From: Sphingobacterium olei
Lineage (GTDB): Bacteria; Bacteroidota; Bacteroidia; Sphingobacteriales; Sphingobacteriaceae
Length of the DNA: 64,000 nucleotides
Direction: 5' to 3'
Assembly (NCBI RefSeq): GCF_005048855.1
Contig: NZ_SUME01000002.1
Location: 663,057 to 727,056, forward strand
Below the pieces are notes generated by a model. It was given only the letters and a program-made list of their open reading frames with translations. It did no database searches and was not told the origin of the DNA. Numbering within the stretch: the first letter of the stretch is position 1; the number at the start of each line of letters is the position of its first letter. Shown here in pieces: positions 9,232 to 18,628 of the stretch. A program made the position numbers and the translations under genes.

Positions 9232-9936
9232 ATGGAGTATAATTTTATAAAAATAGAAAAGGAGGATTTCAGATTTATTTTGACATTGGCTCGCCCAGAA
9301 AAGAGAAATGCGTTTACACCTACAATGGTCAACGAAATAGCACATGCATTTGAATTGGCCAATGCTGATGATGCTATCAAAGTCGTAATAATTAAAGCGG
9401 AAGGTCCGGTTTTTTGTGCAGGAATGGATCTTCATACGTTTGAAAATGCTGCGCTTGATACTCCTAATCTGTCCATTCCTAATCAGGACATTTCCTTAGG
9501 ACGGGTATTTGATAGTCTTCTAAAACCTTCAATAGCGATCGTAGAGGGAAATGTTATTGCGGGTGGTTTTCTCATTATTCTAGGTTGCAGCTACGTCTAT
9601 TGTAAAAAGGAGACGCTGTTTAAACTTCCTGAGTTAGCCTTGGGGCTTTTTCCATTTCAGGTGATGGCAAGTTTGCTTAAAGTAATGCCCGGAAAAAAGG
9701 TATTACAGCTATGTCTACAAACCGAGTATTTTGATGCGGAAAAAGCCATAGTCCTTGGTATTGTCGATGGGTTTATAGATGATAATACCATTGAATCGCT
9801 TACCGCCTCCTTTGAAAACCGTAATACTAAAGCGTTGATGGCCGGTATTCAGGCTTTGAGACAGATACCCAGCAAGACGAAGGACGAACAATTTGCATAT
9901 CTCAAAAACTGCTTAGATAGTTTGAAGAAACATTAA
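9232..9936 (+). CDS. enoyl-CoA hydratase/isomerase family protein
   Basis: 234-residue crotonase-fold protein, somewhat short against the usual 255-265. The CoA-binding and oxyanion-hole segments are present: ARPEKRNAFTPTM near residue 20, GPVFCAGMDLHTFE near 60, and GNVIAGGFLIILGC near 105. In the methylglutaconyl-CoA hydratase step of leucine breakdown this fold supplies HMG-CoA for the upstream lyase, and the gene order supports that role. The C-terminal trimerisation helices look reduced. The stop overlaps the convergent scpA gene by 4 bases. Substrate is inferred from context only. Confidence 0.85.
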   Translation: MEYNFIKIEKEDFRFILTLARPEKRNAFTPTMVNEIAHAFELANADDAIKVVIIKAEGPVFCAGMDLHTFENAALDTPNLSIPNQDISLGRVFDSLLKPSIAIVEGNVIAGGFLIILGCSYVYCKKETLFKLPELALGLFPFQVMASLLKVMPGKKVLQLCLQTEYFDAEKAIVLGIVDGFIDDNTIESLTASFENRNTKALMAGIQALRQIPSKTKDEQFAYLKNCLDSLKKH

Positions 9937-10685
9937 TTTAATTCAATTGCTCTTTTCTCCACTGAAAAATTATTATATCCAATTCCCACTTCAATTTCCA
10001 ATAGTTTTTGCTGAAGCATTTCGAGAATAGCAAGGAAGTTAAAGACAAAATGTACTTTGTTTTCCGAGTTCTTTAGAATGTTTTGGAAGTCGAGTTTTTT
10101 ATTGAGTTCTATTAACTGGGAAATAGCTTTCTTCTGCTGTTCTATGGTATAGGGAAATTTGACAACGGTATGGGTCACAGGAAGTATGCGGTGTGTAAAA
10201 TGATACATCATTTTTTCATAAACCATCATCAACTTATATAAATCAAAGGAAGAAAGTTCCTCTTCTGTGATCTGGCGTTTCGTATTCTTTAAATCATAGA
10301 CGATATTGCCTCGAAGATGTAGCTTTGATCTGCGATCCTCAGCCTCTTTGAGGTGCTCAGATACGTCTTTGAACTGCTTGTAGAGAATCAATTTTTGAAC
10401 GAGTTGTTCTTTCAGGTCGATCTCGTTTTCATTTTCATCAAGATCCGGTCTTGGAAGGAGCATTTTGGCTTTAATGCGCATTAACGTAGAAGCTACAAAA
10501 ATAAATTCACTAGCCAATTCAATATTCAACGATTGCATCTTTTGGATATAATCCAAAAAGTCATCTGTGATCCTGGAAATAGGAATATCATGTATATTCA
10601 ATTCATCACGTTCAATAAAGAACAATAATAAATCAAAAGGTCCTTCGAACTGTTCTAACTTGATTTCGTAACTAATAGCTTCCAT
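9933..10685 (-). CDS. scpA: segregation and condensation protein A
   Basis: 250-residue kleisin that links Smc heads and ScpB in the bacterial condensin complex. The N-terminal signature FEGPFDLLLFFIERDELNIH (residues 13-32) is diagnostic; the middle is a charged coiled-coil-like helix and the C-terminus has a winged-helix character. The gene stands alone on the minus strand, divergent from dxs and overlapping the hydratase stop by 4 bases. scpB and smc are not in the window. It lies within 3 kb of dnaA, which fits an origin-proximal segregation role but does not prove it. Confidence 0.93.
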   Translation of the reverse strand: MEAISYEIKLEQFEGPFDLLLFFIERDELNIHDIPISRITDDFLDYIQKMQSLNIELASEFIFVASTLMRIKAKMLLPRPDLDENENEIDLKEQLVQKLILYKQFKDVSEHLKEAEDRRSKLHLRGNIVYDLKNTKRQITEEELSSFDLYKLMMVYEKMMYHFTHRILPVTHTVVKFPYTIEQQKKAISQLIELNKKLDFQNILKNSENKVHFVFNFLAILEMLQQKLLEIEVGIGYNNFSVEKRAIELN

Positions 10686-10887
10686 AAACGCTGCAAAACT
10701 TGTTTTTTTACAAACTTAGATAAATTTATACACAATTAATTACCTACTCCATAGCGGAAATATTATTTTTAGCTGTAAACGGATTATATAGTGAAATAGG
10801 TATAGCTAAACTTTTATTTACTTTTATTGTTCTACTATTTATAGAATAAATTGTTACTTTGTATCTTATTTTGAAATTTTTCAAGTT

Positions 10888-12816
10888 ATGCAAGTAGATG
10901 CAGGAGCACTCTTACAGAATATAATCTATCCGTCTGATTTACGACAACTTAAGGAATCTGATTTAGAGGAAGTATGTAAAGAGTTGAGGCAATATATAAT
11001 TGACATCGTATCTGTTAACGGTGGACATTTCGCTGCTAGTTTAGGAGTGGTTGAATTAACGGTTGCGTTACACTATGTTTTAAATACACCTTATGATCAA
11101 ATTATATTTGATGTGGGTCATCAGGCTTACGGACATAAAATATTAACAGGTCGGCGTGAAACTTTTCATACCAATAGAGTATTAGGTGGACTTTCCGGAT
11201 TCCCTAAACGTAGTGAAAGCGAATATGATTCCTTTGGTGTTGGACATTCATCGACATCGATTTCGGCTGCTTTGGGAATGGCCGTAGCTTCGGAATATAA
11301 AGGAGAGATAGATAGACAGCATGTTGCCATTATAGGCGATGGTGCTTTGACAGGCGGTATGGCATTTGAAGCACTAAATCATGCAGGAATAGAAAAATCA
11401 AATTTATTGGTTATCCTGAATGATAATTGCATGTCGATCGATCCGAATGTAGGCGCATTAAAGGAATATTTAACCAGCATCACCACGTCAAAAAGCTACA
11501 ATAAATTTCGTGACGATCTGATTTCAGTATTAGCTAAAATTTCAAAAAACGGTCCTGACGCATACGGATGGGCTAAAAAATTGGAACAAAGTATAAAAGG
11601 AACATTATTAAAAAACGCAAATTTATTCGAATCGCTCAACTTTAGATATTTTGGTCCCGTAGATGGACATGATGTTAATAAGTTGGTGAAAACTATAGAA
11701 GATCTTAAACATATTCCCGGGCCAAAATTATTGCATGCGGTTACAGTAAAAGGAAAAGGTTATGCACTGGCTGAAAAAGATCAAACGAAATGGCATGCTC
11801 CTGGTTTGTTCGATAAAATTACTGGAGAAATAAAAAAATCGTCGTCAGATAAGCCCCAGCCACCAAAATATCAAGATGTTTTCGGATACACATTAGTGGA
11901 ATTGGCGGAGGTGAATCCTAAAATTATGGGTGTGACACCAGCTATGCCCTCCGGTTCATCTATGAATATTATGATGAAAGAAATGCCTACCCGTGCTTTT
12001 GATGTGGGTATAGCGGAACAACATGCAGTTACATTTAGTGCCGGTATAGCCGCACAAGGGTTAGTCCCTTTTTGTAATATCTATTCCTCTTTTATGCAAC
12101 GCGCATACGATCAGGTAATACACGATGTCGCATTACAGAAGCTCAATGTTGTATTTTGTTTGGATCGTGCAGGTTTGGTTGGTGCCGACGGTCCTACGCA
12201 CCACGGTGCATATGATATCGCCTATATGCGTTGCGTTCCGAATCTGATTGTGTCTTCGCCAATGAATGAAGAAGAGTTGCGTAATTTGATGTATACATCA
12301 CAATTAGAAGATAAAGGACCTTTTGTAATCCGTTATCCAAGAGGTAACGGTGTAATGGTAGATTGGAAAAGACCTTTTAAAGAAATTAAGATTGGTAAGG
12401 GACGTAAACTTGTAGACGGAGAGGAAGTCGCTATTCTAACTTTCGGCCATATAGGTAATGAAGCCACAAAAGCGTTATCGGTTCTAAATACGGAAGGAAT
12501 TCATCCTGCTCACTATGATCTGCGGTTTGCAAAACCTTTGGACGAAGAGTTGTTGCATGAAGTATTTCAGAAATTCGGTAAGGTAATAATCGTAGAGGAC
12601 GGTTGTTTACCAGGTGGAATTGGATCTGCTGTGATAGAATTTATGACAGATCATAATTATCAGGCACAAGTAAGGCGTCTGGGAATTCCAGACAGTATTG
12701 TAGAGCATGGTGAACAGTCCGAACTTTGGGGTATCTGTCATTACGATGCAAAATCTATTATCGAGGAATGTCGAAAAATGGCGAAAGCAATGCCCACGGA
12801 TGCTATGGTAAGTTAG
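10888..12816 (+). CDS. dxs: 1-deoxy-D-xylulose-5-phosphate synthase
   Basis: 642-residue thiamine-diphosphate enzyme joining pyruvate and glyceraldehyde 3-phosphate, the first step of the MEP isoprenoid route. The TDP/Mg motif [18 protein letters not shown], with its continuation [15 protein letters not shown], spans about residues 152-192. The transketolase-like pyrimidine domain has the [15 protein letters not shown] motif near 430, and a transketolase C-terminal domain closes the protein. Full family length. A TTACTTTG sequence at 10854-10861 is a weak -7 element. A rho-independent terminator follows the gene before the dnaA control region, so the two are probably transcribed separately. 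Confidence 0.97.
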   Translation: MQVDAGALLQNIIYPSDLRQLKESDLEEVCKELRQYIIDIVSVNGGHFAASLGVVELTVALHYVLNTPYDQIIFDVGHQAYGHKILTGRRETFHTNRVLGGLSGFPKRSESEYDSFGVGHSSTSISAALGMAVASEYKGEIDRQHVAIIGDGALTGGMAFEALNHAGIEKSNLLVILNDNCMSIDPNVGALKEYLTSITTSKSYNKFRDDLISVLAKISKNGPDAYGWAKKLEQSIKGTLLKNANLFESLNFRYFGPVDGHDVNKLVKTIEDLKHIPGPKLLHAVTVKGKGYALAEKDQTKWHAPGLFDKITGEIKKSSSDKPQPPKYQDVFGYTLVELAEVNPKIMGVTPAMPSGSSMNIMMKEMPTRAFDVGIAEQHAVTFSAGIAAQGLVPFCNIYSSFMQRAYDQVIHDVALQKLNVVFCLDRAGLVGADGPTHHGAYDIAYMRCVPNLIVSSPMNEEELRNLMYTSQLEDKGPFVIRYPRGNGVMVDWKRPFKEIKIGKGRKLVDGEEVAILTFGHIGNEATKALSVLNTEGIHPAHYDLRFAKPLDEELLHEVFQKFGKVIIVEDGCLPGGIGSAVIEFMTDHNYQAQVRRLGIPDSIVEHGEQSELWGICHYDAKSIIEECRKMAKAMPTDAMVS

Positions 12817-13177
12817 TTGTTGCCTATCAATAAAAAGTTAATTGAGCCACAAGTATTTGTGGCTTATTTTTTGTGGTATAATCTATTAAAATTTTATAGT
12901 TATAGTTTTCCACAATTTTTATCGTTAACTTCGATCCATACACAAAATTTGCTTGAAATTTTACTTATTTTTTTGCTGTGGAAAAGTATAAGTTGACGGG
13001 TATTAATTCGCTAAAAATAGTAAAGAAAACACTTTAACTATCTAATTTATAAACACTTGTGTTTTTTTTAACTTTTTAATTTTTTAGCTGAAAAAATTTT
13101 GTCATCTTCGTTGTAAGGAAAAGTTATAAACACTTTTTATATCATTAATTGGTTATCAAGTTATTAACAATTTAGGA
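12817..13177. other. dxs-dnaA gap: dnaA control region and candidate oriC
   Basis: This 361-bp gap begins with the dxs terminator and then becomes very AT-rich. It holds two inverted one-mismatch DnaA boxes, TTTTCCACA at 12907-12915 and TGTGGAAAA at 12977-12985, and several TTATAAACA or TTATTAACA sequences (for example near 13047, 13126 and 13160) that differ from TTATNCACA at one position. Position next to dnaA favours a role in dnaA autoregulation or replication initiation. It competes with the gap at 2178-2664 for the oriC assignment. Confidence 0.45.
12845..12872 (+). terminator. rho-independent terminator of dxs
   Basis: An 8-bp perfect stem AGCCACAA/TTGTGGCT with a GTAT loop is followed by TATTTTTTG, 28 bases after the dxs stop. 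Confidence 0.8.
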
Positions 13178-14605
13178 ATGGAAAAAACGTATACAAGTGT
13201 TTGGAATAGCTGTCTTCAGGTTATAAAAGACAATATCCCGGCACAAAGTTTCAAGACATGGTTCGAGCCCGTAAAAGCTGTTCGTTTGGAAGGAAACGTT
13301 TTGACTATTCAAGTGCCAAGTTTATTTTTCTACGAATGGTTGGAAGAACACTATGTAGGCATTCTTCGTAAGACCGTTAAAAAGTTTCTAGGAGAGCAGG
13401 GGCGCTTAGAATATAATATCGTAATAGAGAAATCCTCGACTAATGTACCTTATACGACCAATCTTCCTTCAACAGGAAACGGCGCGGAAGCAAAGAAGCA
13501 GTCAATTCCAGTCCCGGTAGCGCTTAATAAGAATATTAAAAATCCTTTTGTTATTCCCGGGTTAAAAAAATTACAAGTAGACCCACAGTTAAATCAAAAT
13601 TATACGTTCGATAATTTTATTGAGGGTGAATGTAATCGTCTAGCTCGTTCTGCCGGATATGCTGTTGCTAATAAACCAGGAGGTACTTCTTTTAATCCGC
13701 TGATGATTTATGGAGATGTAGGATTGGGAAAAACGCACTTAGCTCAAGCCATTGGAAATGAGATTAAGAAAAATCTTTCGGATAAGCTTGTCATCTATGT
13801 TTCTTGTGAAAAATTCTGTCAACAGTTTGTAGATTCATTGAAAAATAACACGATCAATGATTTTGTAAACTTCTATCAAGCGATGGATGTGATTATAATG
13901 GATGATGTTCATAATTTTGCTGGAAAGGAAAAAACACAGGATATATTTTTTCATATTTTCAACCATTTACATCAGTCGGGAAAGCAAATTATTCTGACTT
14001 CAGATAAGGCACCAAAAGATTTGTCAGGTTTAGAAGAAAGGTTATTAAGTCGTTTTAAATGGGGTTTGTCGGCAGATATCCAAATACCGGATTTAGAAAC
14101 GAGAATGGCTATCTTGAAGAAGAAAATGTATTCCGATGGTATTGAATTGCCGGATAGTGTCGTAGAATATGTTGCTACCCAAATCGATAATAGTGTTCGC
14201 GAGTTAGAGGGCGCTATGGTGTCTTTGTTGGCTCAGTCTACATTGAATAAGAAAGAAATAGATTTGAACTTAGCAAAGTCGATGTTAAAGAATTTTGTTA
14301 AGAATACAAACAAGGAGATTTCTATGGAATATATTCAGAAATTAGTTTGTGAATATTTTGAAGTTCCTGTGGAAATGGTCAAATCAAAAGTTCGTAAACG
14401 GGAGATTGTACAAGCTCGTCAGATTTCCATGTATCTGGCTAAAAATCATACAAAGTCTTCATTGAAATCAATCGGTAACTTTTTTGGAGGTAGAGATCAT
14501 TCCACTGTTATTTATGCCTGTCAAACAGTAGAAGATTTAATTGAAACAGATAAAAAGTTTAAAACTTACGTGCAGGATATCCAGAAGAAATTGAAAGCAT
14601 CATAA
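13178..14605 (+). CDS. dnaA: chromosomal replication initiator DnaA
   Basis: 475-residue AAA+ initiator that binds DnaA boxes and melts oriC. The N-terminal helicase-loading domain spans about residues 1-80, with a linker to about 125. The AAA+ core has Walker A GDVGLGKTH near residue 182, Walker B VIIMDDVHNF near 244, and the sensor/arginine finger region LLSRFKWGL. The C-terminal DNA-binding domain carries the DnaA signature GGRDHSTVIYACQ near residue 440. Length is normal. The promoter region is the preceding 361-bp gap, rich in DnaA-box-like sequences, which suggests autoregulation. dnaN does not follow directly but lies 5.3 kb downstream. Confidence 0.98.
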   Translation: MEKTYTSVWNSCLQVIKDNIPAQSFKTWFEPVKAVRLEGNVLTIQVPSLFFYEWLEEHYVGILRKTVKKFLGEQGRLEYNIVIEKSSTNVPYTTNLPSTGNGAEAKKQSIPVPVALNKNIKNPFVIPGLKKLQVDPQLNQNYTFDNFIEGECNRLARSAGYAVANKPGGTSFNPLMIYGDVGLGKTHLAQAIGNEIKKNLSDKLVIYVSCEKFCQQFVDSLKNNTINDFVNFYQAMDVIIMDDVHNFAGKEKTQDIFFHIFNHLHQSGKQIILTSDKAPKDLSGLEERLLSRFKWGLSADIQIPDLETRMAILKKKMYSDGIELPDSVVEYVATQIDNSVRELEGAMVSLLAQSTLNKKEIDLNLAKSMLKNFVKNTNKEISMEYIQKLVCEYFEVPVEMVKSKVRKREIVQARQISMYLAKNHTKSSLKSIGNFFGGRDHSTVIYACQTVEDLIETDKKFKTYVQDIQKKLKAS

Positions 14606-14612
14606 GTTAAGT

Positions 14613-14660
14613 AGTTCACAAAAAAGGGATTCATTTTTATGAATCCCTTTTTTGTGAACT
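14613..14660. terminator. bidirectional terminator between dnaA and a convergent gene
   Basis: A perfect 22-bp inverted repeat (arms 14613-14634 and 14639-14660) with a TTTT loop sits 8 bases after the dnaA stop and 14 bases before the stop of the convergent gene. A run of A on one side and T on the other lets it act in both directions. Confidence 0.9.
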
Positions 14661-14674
14661 AAAGTTTTATTTAA

Positions 14675-15049
14675 TTATTGTACTGGGTCAGTAGAAGACT
14701 TTTTTTCCGCTTTTTTAGCATTACGCTCTTCAATATATTTGCCAAATTCGGGTTTTTGTTCATCAGTCAACAACTCTATTATTTTTGCATCTGCTGTTGA
14801 AGTTAATGTCGAAATTTGTTCTGTAACGACATCTTCTGATAATGTAGTATCTGCTTTTAGTGCATATTTTGCTGTAGTTTGCTCTAGAACAATATTATAT
14901 ACCGATGCTTGTTGCTCTTCAGTAAGTGCCAATTTCTCGGTGAGCTTGGTCACTGTCTCTGTTGCTTTTTCCTCTGGTGTACCTTGTTGAGCGAATGTTA
15001 ATGTAATAGCAAATAAAAAGCTCAGTCCTGTTAAAATTAATTTTTTCAT
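14675..15049 (-). CDS. small secreted Spy-like protein
   Basis: 124 residues with a signal peptide ending in LTFAQQ. The mature part is a charged, probably all-helical chain with the phrase LTEKLALTEEQQASVYNIV, resembling the LTxxQ-type motif of Spy/CpxP periplasmic proteins, and a Lys-rich tail. Function is unknown; periplasmic chaperone or envelope-stress roles are inference from the motif. The next gene (15227-15613) encodes a protein of the same architecture, so the pair may be an old duplication. A terminator at 15169-15205 separates the two, so they are not simply cotranscribed. Confidence 0.8.
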   Translation of the reverse strand: MKKLILTGLSFLFAITLTFAQQGTPEEKATETVTKLTEKLALTEEQQASVYNIVLEQTTAKYALKADTTLSEDVVTEQISTLTSTADAKIIELLTDEQKPEFGKYIEERNAKKAEKKSSTDPVQ

Positions 15050-15168
15050 AGCATAAATTTTTAAAGTGTTTAAATATTATTTAATTGTTGTTGATATAAT
15101 AACAACCAAAAGAACCTATTTGTTGTATTTGTGTATCTGTTTTGTTACATTTTAACATCATTTAACAA

Positions 15169-15205
15169 ATTAAAGGGAGAATAATTTAATTATTCTCCCT
15201 TTAAT
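15169..15205 (-). terminator. terminator of the upstream Spy-like gene
   Basis: A perfect 16-bp stem (15169-15184 with 15190-15205) and a 5-base loop sits 22 bases past the stop of the 15227-15613 gene. Its AT-rich ends supply the U-rich tail. Confidence 0.8.
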
Positions 15206-15226
15206 ATATTGGTATTCAGAATATTA

Positions 15227-15613
15227 TTATTCGTTTCTCGGTTGTCTGCGTTGTGTTCTTTCTTTTTGTGCTTCTTCGTATTTTTTGATTTGGTCTTCAG
15301 TCAAGAACGATTTGATCTTAGTGTCATACTTTTCCCGAGAAGATCTCAGTTGTTCCATGCGTTTTTCCCTGTCTCCTTCACCTTGTTGGAATAAGGCTTG
15401 TTGCTCTTTAGTCTGTTCGAGTGAATATTTATAAATGGAATCGCGTTGGCTTTGATTTAAACTTAACGCGGTACCGAGCCGCTCTACTTCCGCTTTGGCT
15501 CGTTCTTCAGGTGTTCGGTTTTGACCTGCTCCTTGACGGTTTCCTCTTTCTTGGGCTACAGTTGCCGAAGCAGACAAAAATATAACCACTAATACTAACA
15601 TTAAATTTTTCAT
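15227..15613 (-). CDS. small secreted Spy-like protein, Arg-rich
   Basis: 128 residues from the ATG at 15613, chosen because MKNLMLVLVVIFLSASATVA makes a clean signal peptide; an upstream ATG would add 13 residues of no signal character. The mature chain is helical and highly charged, with GTALSLNQSQRDSIYKYSLE matching the phrase in the neighbouring 14675 gene and a tail ending KERTQRRQPRNE. Likely periplasmic. It resembles Spy-type proteins but the function is not established. It is notably more basic than its neighbour. Confidence 0.8.
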   Translation of the reverse strand: MKNLMLVLVVIFLSASATVAQERGNRQGAGQNRTPEERAKAEVERLGTALSLNQSQRDSIYKYSLEQTKEQQALFQQGEGDREKRMEQLRSSREKYDTKIKSFLTEDQIKKYEEAQKERTQRRQPRNE

Positions 15614-15740
15614 ATGTTTTTGTTTTAATTGCATTATTTCAAATTTACTCACAAGGCAAGTTTGCTTCGCAGTATAAAAATCATGATTTTATTCTATATA
15701 AATGCATTAAAATAAGATCTTTAGTAAAGATTAACCTTTG

Positions 15741-16784
15741 TTAATGTTCGTTAACACTTTGCACGTGAAAAAGGTAGTTTAATACCTTCTCATCGAACAT
15801 TTCCTTATCCGCTATAAAGTCTAACTGAATGGGAATATAATAGATAGGAAGAGTCGTTAGGATCTCTTCATGAAGACGATGTATATCTTTCTCGGTCGTA
15901 ATGATTATTTTATTCCCTTCTAGGTTTTGGAAAGCGGAGTTGATTTTAATATAATCCGTTTCACTATAATTATGATGATCGGCGAAGGTTAATTGCTTAA
16001 TAGAAGCTACTTTGGAAAGGAGATATTCTTTTAAGGGCTGGGGATTAGCTATTCCTGTGAGCAAAAGAATATGATAAACCGAGAGATCGAATGCTACGGG
16101 CATATGATTAGAATCCTTAAGTTGATCATATTTAATGGTAGAATAAAATATTGGCGCTTTGGAGTGCTTTCTGATTCGGTGTTCTATTTGCTGTTGCTGG
16201 CTCAATGAAAGTCGAAGAGGGCATTTCGTTATTACTATTAAGTTTGCCCTGGACGAAGCTGAAAAGTTATCTCTAAAATTTCCCGTTGGAAGAGTAATGA
16301 TTGTGGAGAACAGAGAGTTAAAATCAAAAAGCAGGATAGCAAATCCTGGTTTTAATCTGCGATGCTGATAGGCATCGTCCAAAAGAATAACTTGATGGCT
16401 ATTTCTTAAGATTTCAACCCCTGCACATCTATCTTCACAAACCGTTACGGTGAGTTTCGCAAATTTGTTTTTGAATTGTAGCGGCTCATCTCCTACTTCT
16501 AAGGCTGTAGAAGTTTTTTCAACGTAGCGGAAGCCGGAAGTTTTACGACCATATCCGCGGCTTAATGTTGCAAGTGTATAATGTGAAGTTAGCAAACGGA
16601 TAAGGTATTCCGTCATAGGAGTCTTGCCCGTCCCTCCTATTGCTAAGTTTCCAATTACGATGGTGGGTATATCAAAAGATTTGCTTTTTAGTATGGCCTT
16701 GTCGTAAAGTTTATTTCTAATCCATACTATGAGAAGATAGATTAGGCTAATAGGTGACAATATCCATCTTAGGACCGGGATCAT
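15741..16784 (-). CDS. lpxK: tetraacyldisaccharide 4'-kinase
   Basis: 347-residue LpxK, which phosphorylates the 4' position of the lipid A disaccharide at the inner membrane. An N-terminal membrane-associated helix (about residues 1-25) is followed by the P-loop GNLAIGGTGKTPMTEYL near residue 45 and the ILLDDAYQHR motif near residue 130. Length is normal. The start overlaps the gldH stop by 4 bases (ATGA), so translation of the two is likely coupled. It closes the operon holB-ricT-gldH-lpxK. Confidence 0.95.
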   Translation of the reverse strand: MIPVLRWILSPISLIYLLIVWIRNKLYDKAILKSKSFDIPTIVIGNLAIGGTGKTPMTEYLIRLLTSHYTLATLSRGYGRKTSGFRYVEKTSTALEVGDEPLQFKNKFAKLTVTVCEDRCAGVEILRNSHQVILLDDAYQHRRLKPGFAILLFDFNSLFSTIITLPTGNFRDNFSASSRANLIVITKCPLRLSLSQQQQIEHRIRKHSKAPIFYSTIKYDQLKDSNHMPVAFDLSVYHILLLTGIANPQPLKEYLLSKVASIKQLTFADHHNYSETDYIKINSAFQNLEGNKIIITTEKDIHRLHEEILTTLPIYYIPIQLDFIADKEMFDEKVLNYLFHVQSVNEH

Positions 16785-17245
16785 TTTTTCACAAGCTTAA
16801 TACCTACGTTGATAATATCTTTTAGCGGGTTTTCACGCATATTTTGTTCTACAGCAAATTCATATTTCCCTGTATCTGGAAAAGTAAAATTTTCTTTTGC
16901 TAAGTATTGTTTTTCGTAAACGCCTCCAGCCGAATTACTTAACCATCTTCCGTCTAATTGAGCCAGTGTAACTTCCTTTCTATAAGCGGTATCTTTTAAC
17001 CCCTTTCCTTTTTCGTGAAGCAAGACAAAGATATTGGAGAAATCGTAGTCAGCGCCATGTCTTAAACTAATAAATAGATCATATCTGGCCGTAGTGTCAT
17101 CAATATTTACTTTAAATTTTTGAATATTGTCGTAAGACCAGGACTGATTAGGTATTGTTGCGTTACTTTCATAATAAGCCCCATCTACACAAGAAGAAAG
17201 CAAAGAAATTACGGACGCTACGATTAAAAGGTGCTTGTACATCAT
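16781..17245 (-). CDS. gldH: gliding motility lipoprotein GldH
   Basis: 154-residue lipoprotein with signal peptide and lipobox SLLSSC (Cys19 of the longer start). Sequence features such as WSYDNIQKFKVNIDDTTARY near residues 36-55 and the C-terminal FPDTGKYEFAVEQNMRENPL match GldH of Bacteroidota. In Flavobacterium johnsoniae GldH is needed for gliding, but homologues occur in non-gliding relatives, so its presence alone does not show motility. A second ATG directly after the first is an equally possible start. It sits between ricT and lpxK in one operon, hinting at an envelope-assembly role. Confidence 0.9.
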   Translation of the reverse strand: MMYKHLLIVASVISLLSSCVDGAYYESNATIPNQSWSYDNIQKFKVNIDDTTARYDLFISLRHGADYDFSNIFVLLHEKGKGLKDTAYRKEVTLAQLDGRWLSNSAGGVYEKQYLAKENFTFPDTGKYEFAVEQNMRENPLKDIINVGIKLVKK

Positions 17246-17263
17246 ACCAAAATTTGGCGAGAT

Positions 17264-18619
17264 TTACTCGCCAGTTTTATTTGATTTATCGTTGTTTCTA
17301 TTTCTATTTCGATTATTGAATCGTCTTTTTGGTCTAGACTGATTTTCTGTACTACTCCCCTCGCTTTTCTTTTCGGCTTGGTTTTTTTGAACTTGATTTT
17401 TTAGGGGAAGTTGTTTCTTTTCGCCAGACGTATTTTCCTTTATTTCAGCAATTGTGTTAACCTGATTTTTTGGTTTACTTTTCTTCTTTTTCTTTTTTCT
17501 ATTTTTTTCATCAAGACGAGTAAGACTGTCCTGTCCAACCACATTCTCGTAATCTAAGACAAGAGGTTTTTTAACCTCTTGTTTTTCGGGTGTGTACTCT
17601 AAAGCTTCTGGTTTTATACCACCTTTATTCATTTCAGCAAATTCTCTTACTTTATCAATCGATAAAGGAATCCAGTTCTCGACTCCTGGATAAGAAAACC
17701 ACATCGTTTTTTTGAAAATATCCGTTTTCTGCAGATAAGCCATTCCAGCCAAAGTCTCCAGACGGTCTACATCATTAGGAATGTCTTTAAGAGCATCCAT
17801 GTAGCTGTCCAGTTCATAATTTAAGCAACATTTCAACTTACCGCATTGTCCTGCTAATTTGAGTGTATTTAAGGACAGGTTTTGATAACGCGCTGCTGAG
17901 GTAGATACTGTTTTGAAATCAGTAAGCCAGGTAGAACAACATAATTCTCTTCCACAAGATCCGATTCCTCCCAGTCTACTTGCTTCTTGGCGCATACCAA
18001 TTTGGCGCATTTCGATACGGATACGAAAAGATTCGGCCATTCTTTTTATCAGCTCGCGAAAGTCAACACGACCTTCTGCTGTATAATAAAACGTTGCCTT
18101 TGTTTTGTCTCCTTGATAATCTACATCCGAAATTTTCATGGAAAGACCTAAGTCTAAAGCAAGTTTACGTGCTTTGTGCATGGTTTCCCACTCTAGTTCT
18201 TTTGCCGCATTAAACTTAGCGACATCGGTTTCATTGGCTTTCCGATATAACTTTTTGGCGACCGAATCCGGGGTAATGTTATTTTTTTTGAGCTGTAATC
18301 TTACCAATTCACCCGTCAAAGAAACGTGCCCAATATCGTAGCCTCCGGTAGAAGGCTCTACCGCGACCATTTCACCCATTTCTAAGTAGATATTGTCTGT
18401 ATTGACAAAAAAATCTTTACGAGATCCTTTAAAACGAACCTCTACGATATCAAATGGTTTATAATTTGAAGGCAAATCCATGTCGGAAAGCCAGTCGTAT
18501 ACATCTAATTTATTACATCCGCTGGTCATACACGAGCCATTATCCTGGCATCCTGCTGGTACAGTGCCTAATTTGCTACTGCTTCCACAACCTCCGGACG
18601 AGCAACTGCCGCATCCCAT
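17264..18619 (-). CDS. PSP1 domain iron-sulfur protein (RicT/YaaT-like)
   Basis: 451 residues. The first 36 residues are Cys/Gly-rich (MGCGSCSSGGCGSSS), then comes the PSP1 core with CGRELCCSTW and KLKCCLNYE near residues 220-270, which hold the cysteines that bind [4Fe-4S] in RicT. The C-terminal 90 residues are Lys/Arg/Asn-rich and low in complexity, with a poly-Lys run that could bind RNA. In Bacillus, RicT works with RicA and RicF on RNase Y and mRNA turnover; the Bacteroidota role is not known. It lies 10 bases downstream of holB and 18 upstream of gldH. Confidence 0.9.
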   Translation of the reverse strand: MGCGSCSSGGCGSSSKLGTVPAGCQDNGSCMTSGCNKLDVYDWLSDMDLPSNYKPFDIVEVRFKGSRKDFFVNTDNIYLEMGEMVAVEPSTGGYDIGHVSLTGELVRLQLKKNNITPDSVAKKLYRKANETDVAKFNAAKELEWETMHKARKLALDLGLSMKISDVDYQGDKTKATFYYTAEGRVDFRELIKRMAESFRIRIEMRQIGMRQEASRLGGIGSCGRELCCSTWLTDFKTVSTSAARYQNLSLNTLKLAGQCGKLKCCLNYELDSYMDALKDIPNDVDRLETLAGMAYLQKTDIFKKTMWFSYPGVENWIPLSIDKVREFAEMNKGGIKPEALEYTPEKQEVKKPLVLDYENVVGQDSLTRLDEKNRKKKKKKSKPKNQVNTIAEIKENTSGEKKQLPLKNQVQKNQAEKKSEGSSTENQSRPKRRFNNRNRNRNNDKSNKTGE

Positions 18620-18628
18620 ATTTTTATT

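Noticed and set aside
8923-9435. 170-residue minus-strand ORF across the lyase and hydratase genes
   Set aside because: It lies opposite two well-supported coding genes, has Cys/Phe/Tyr-rich composition typical of antisense frames, and shows no domain.
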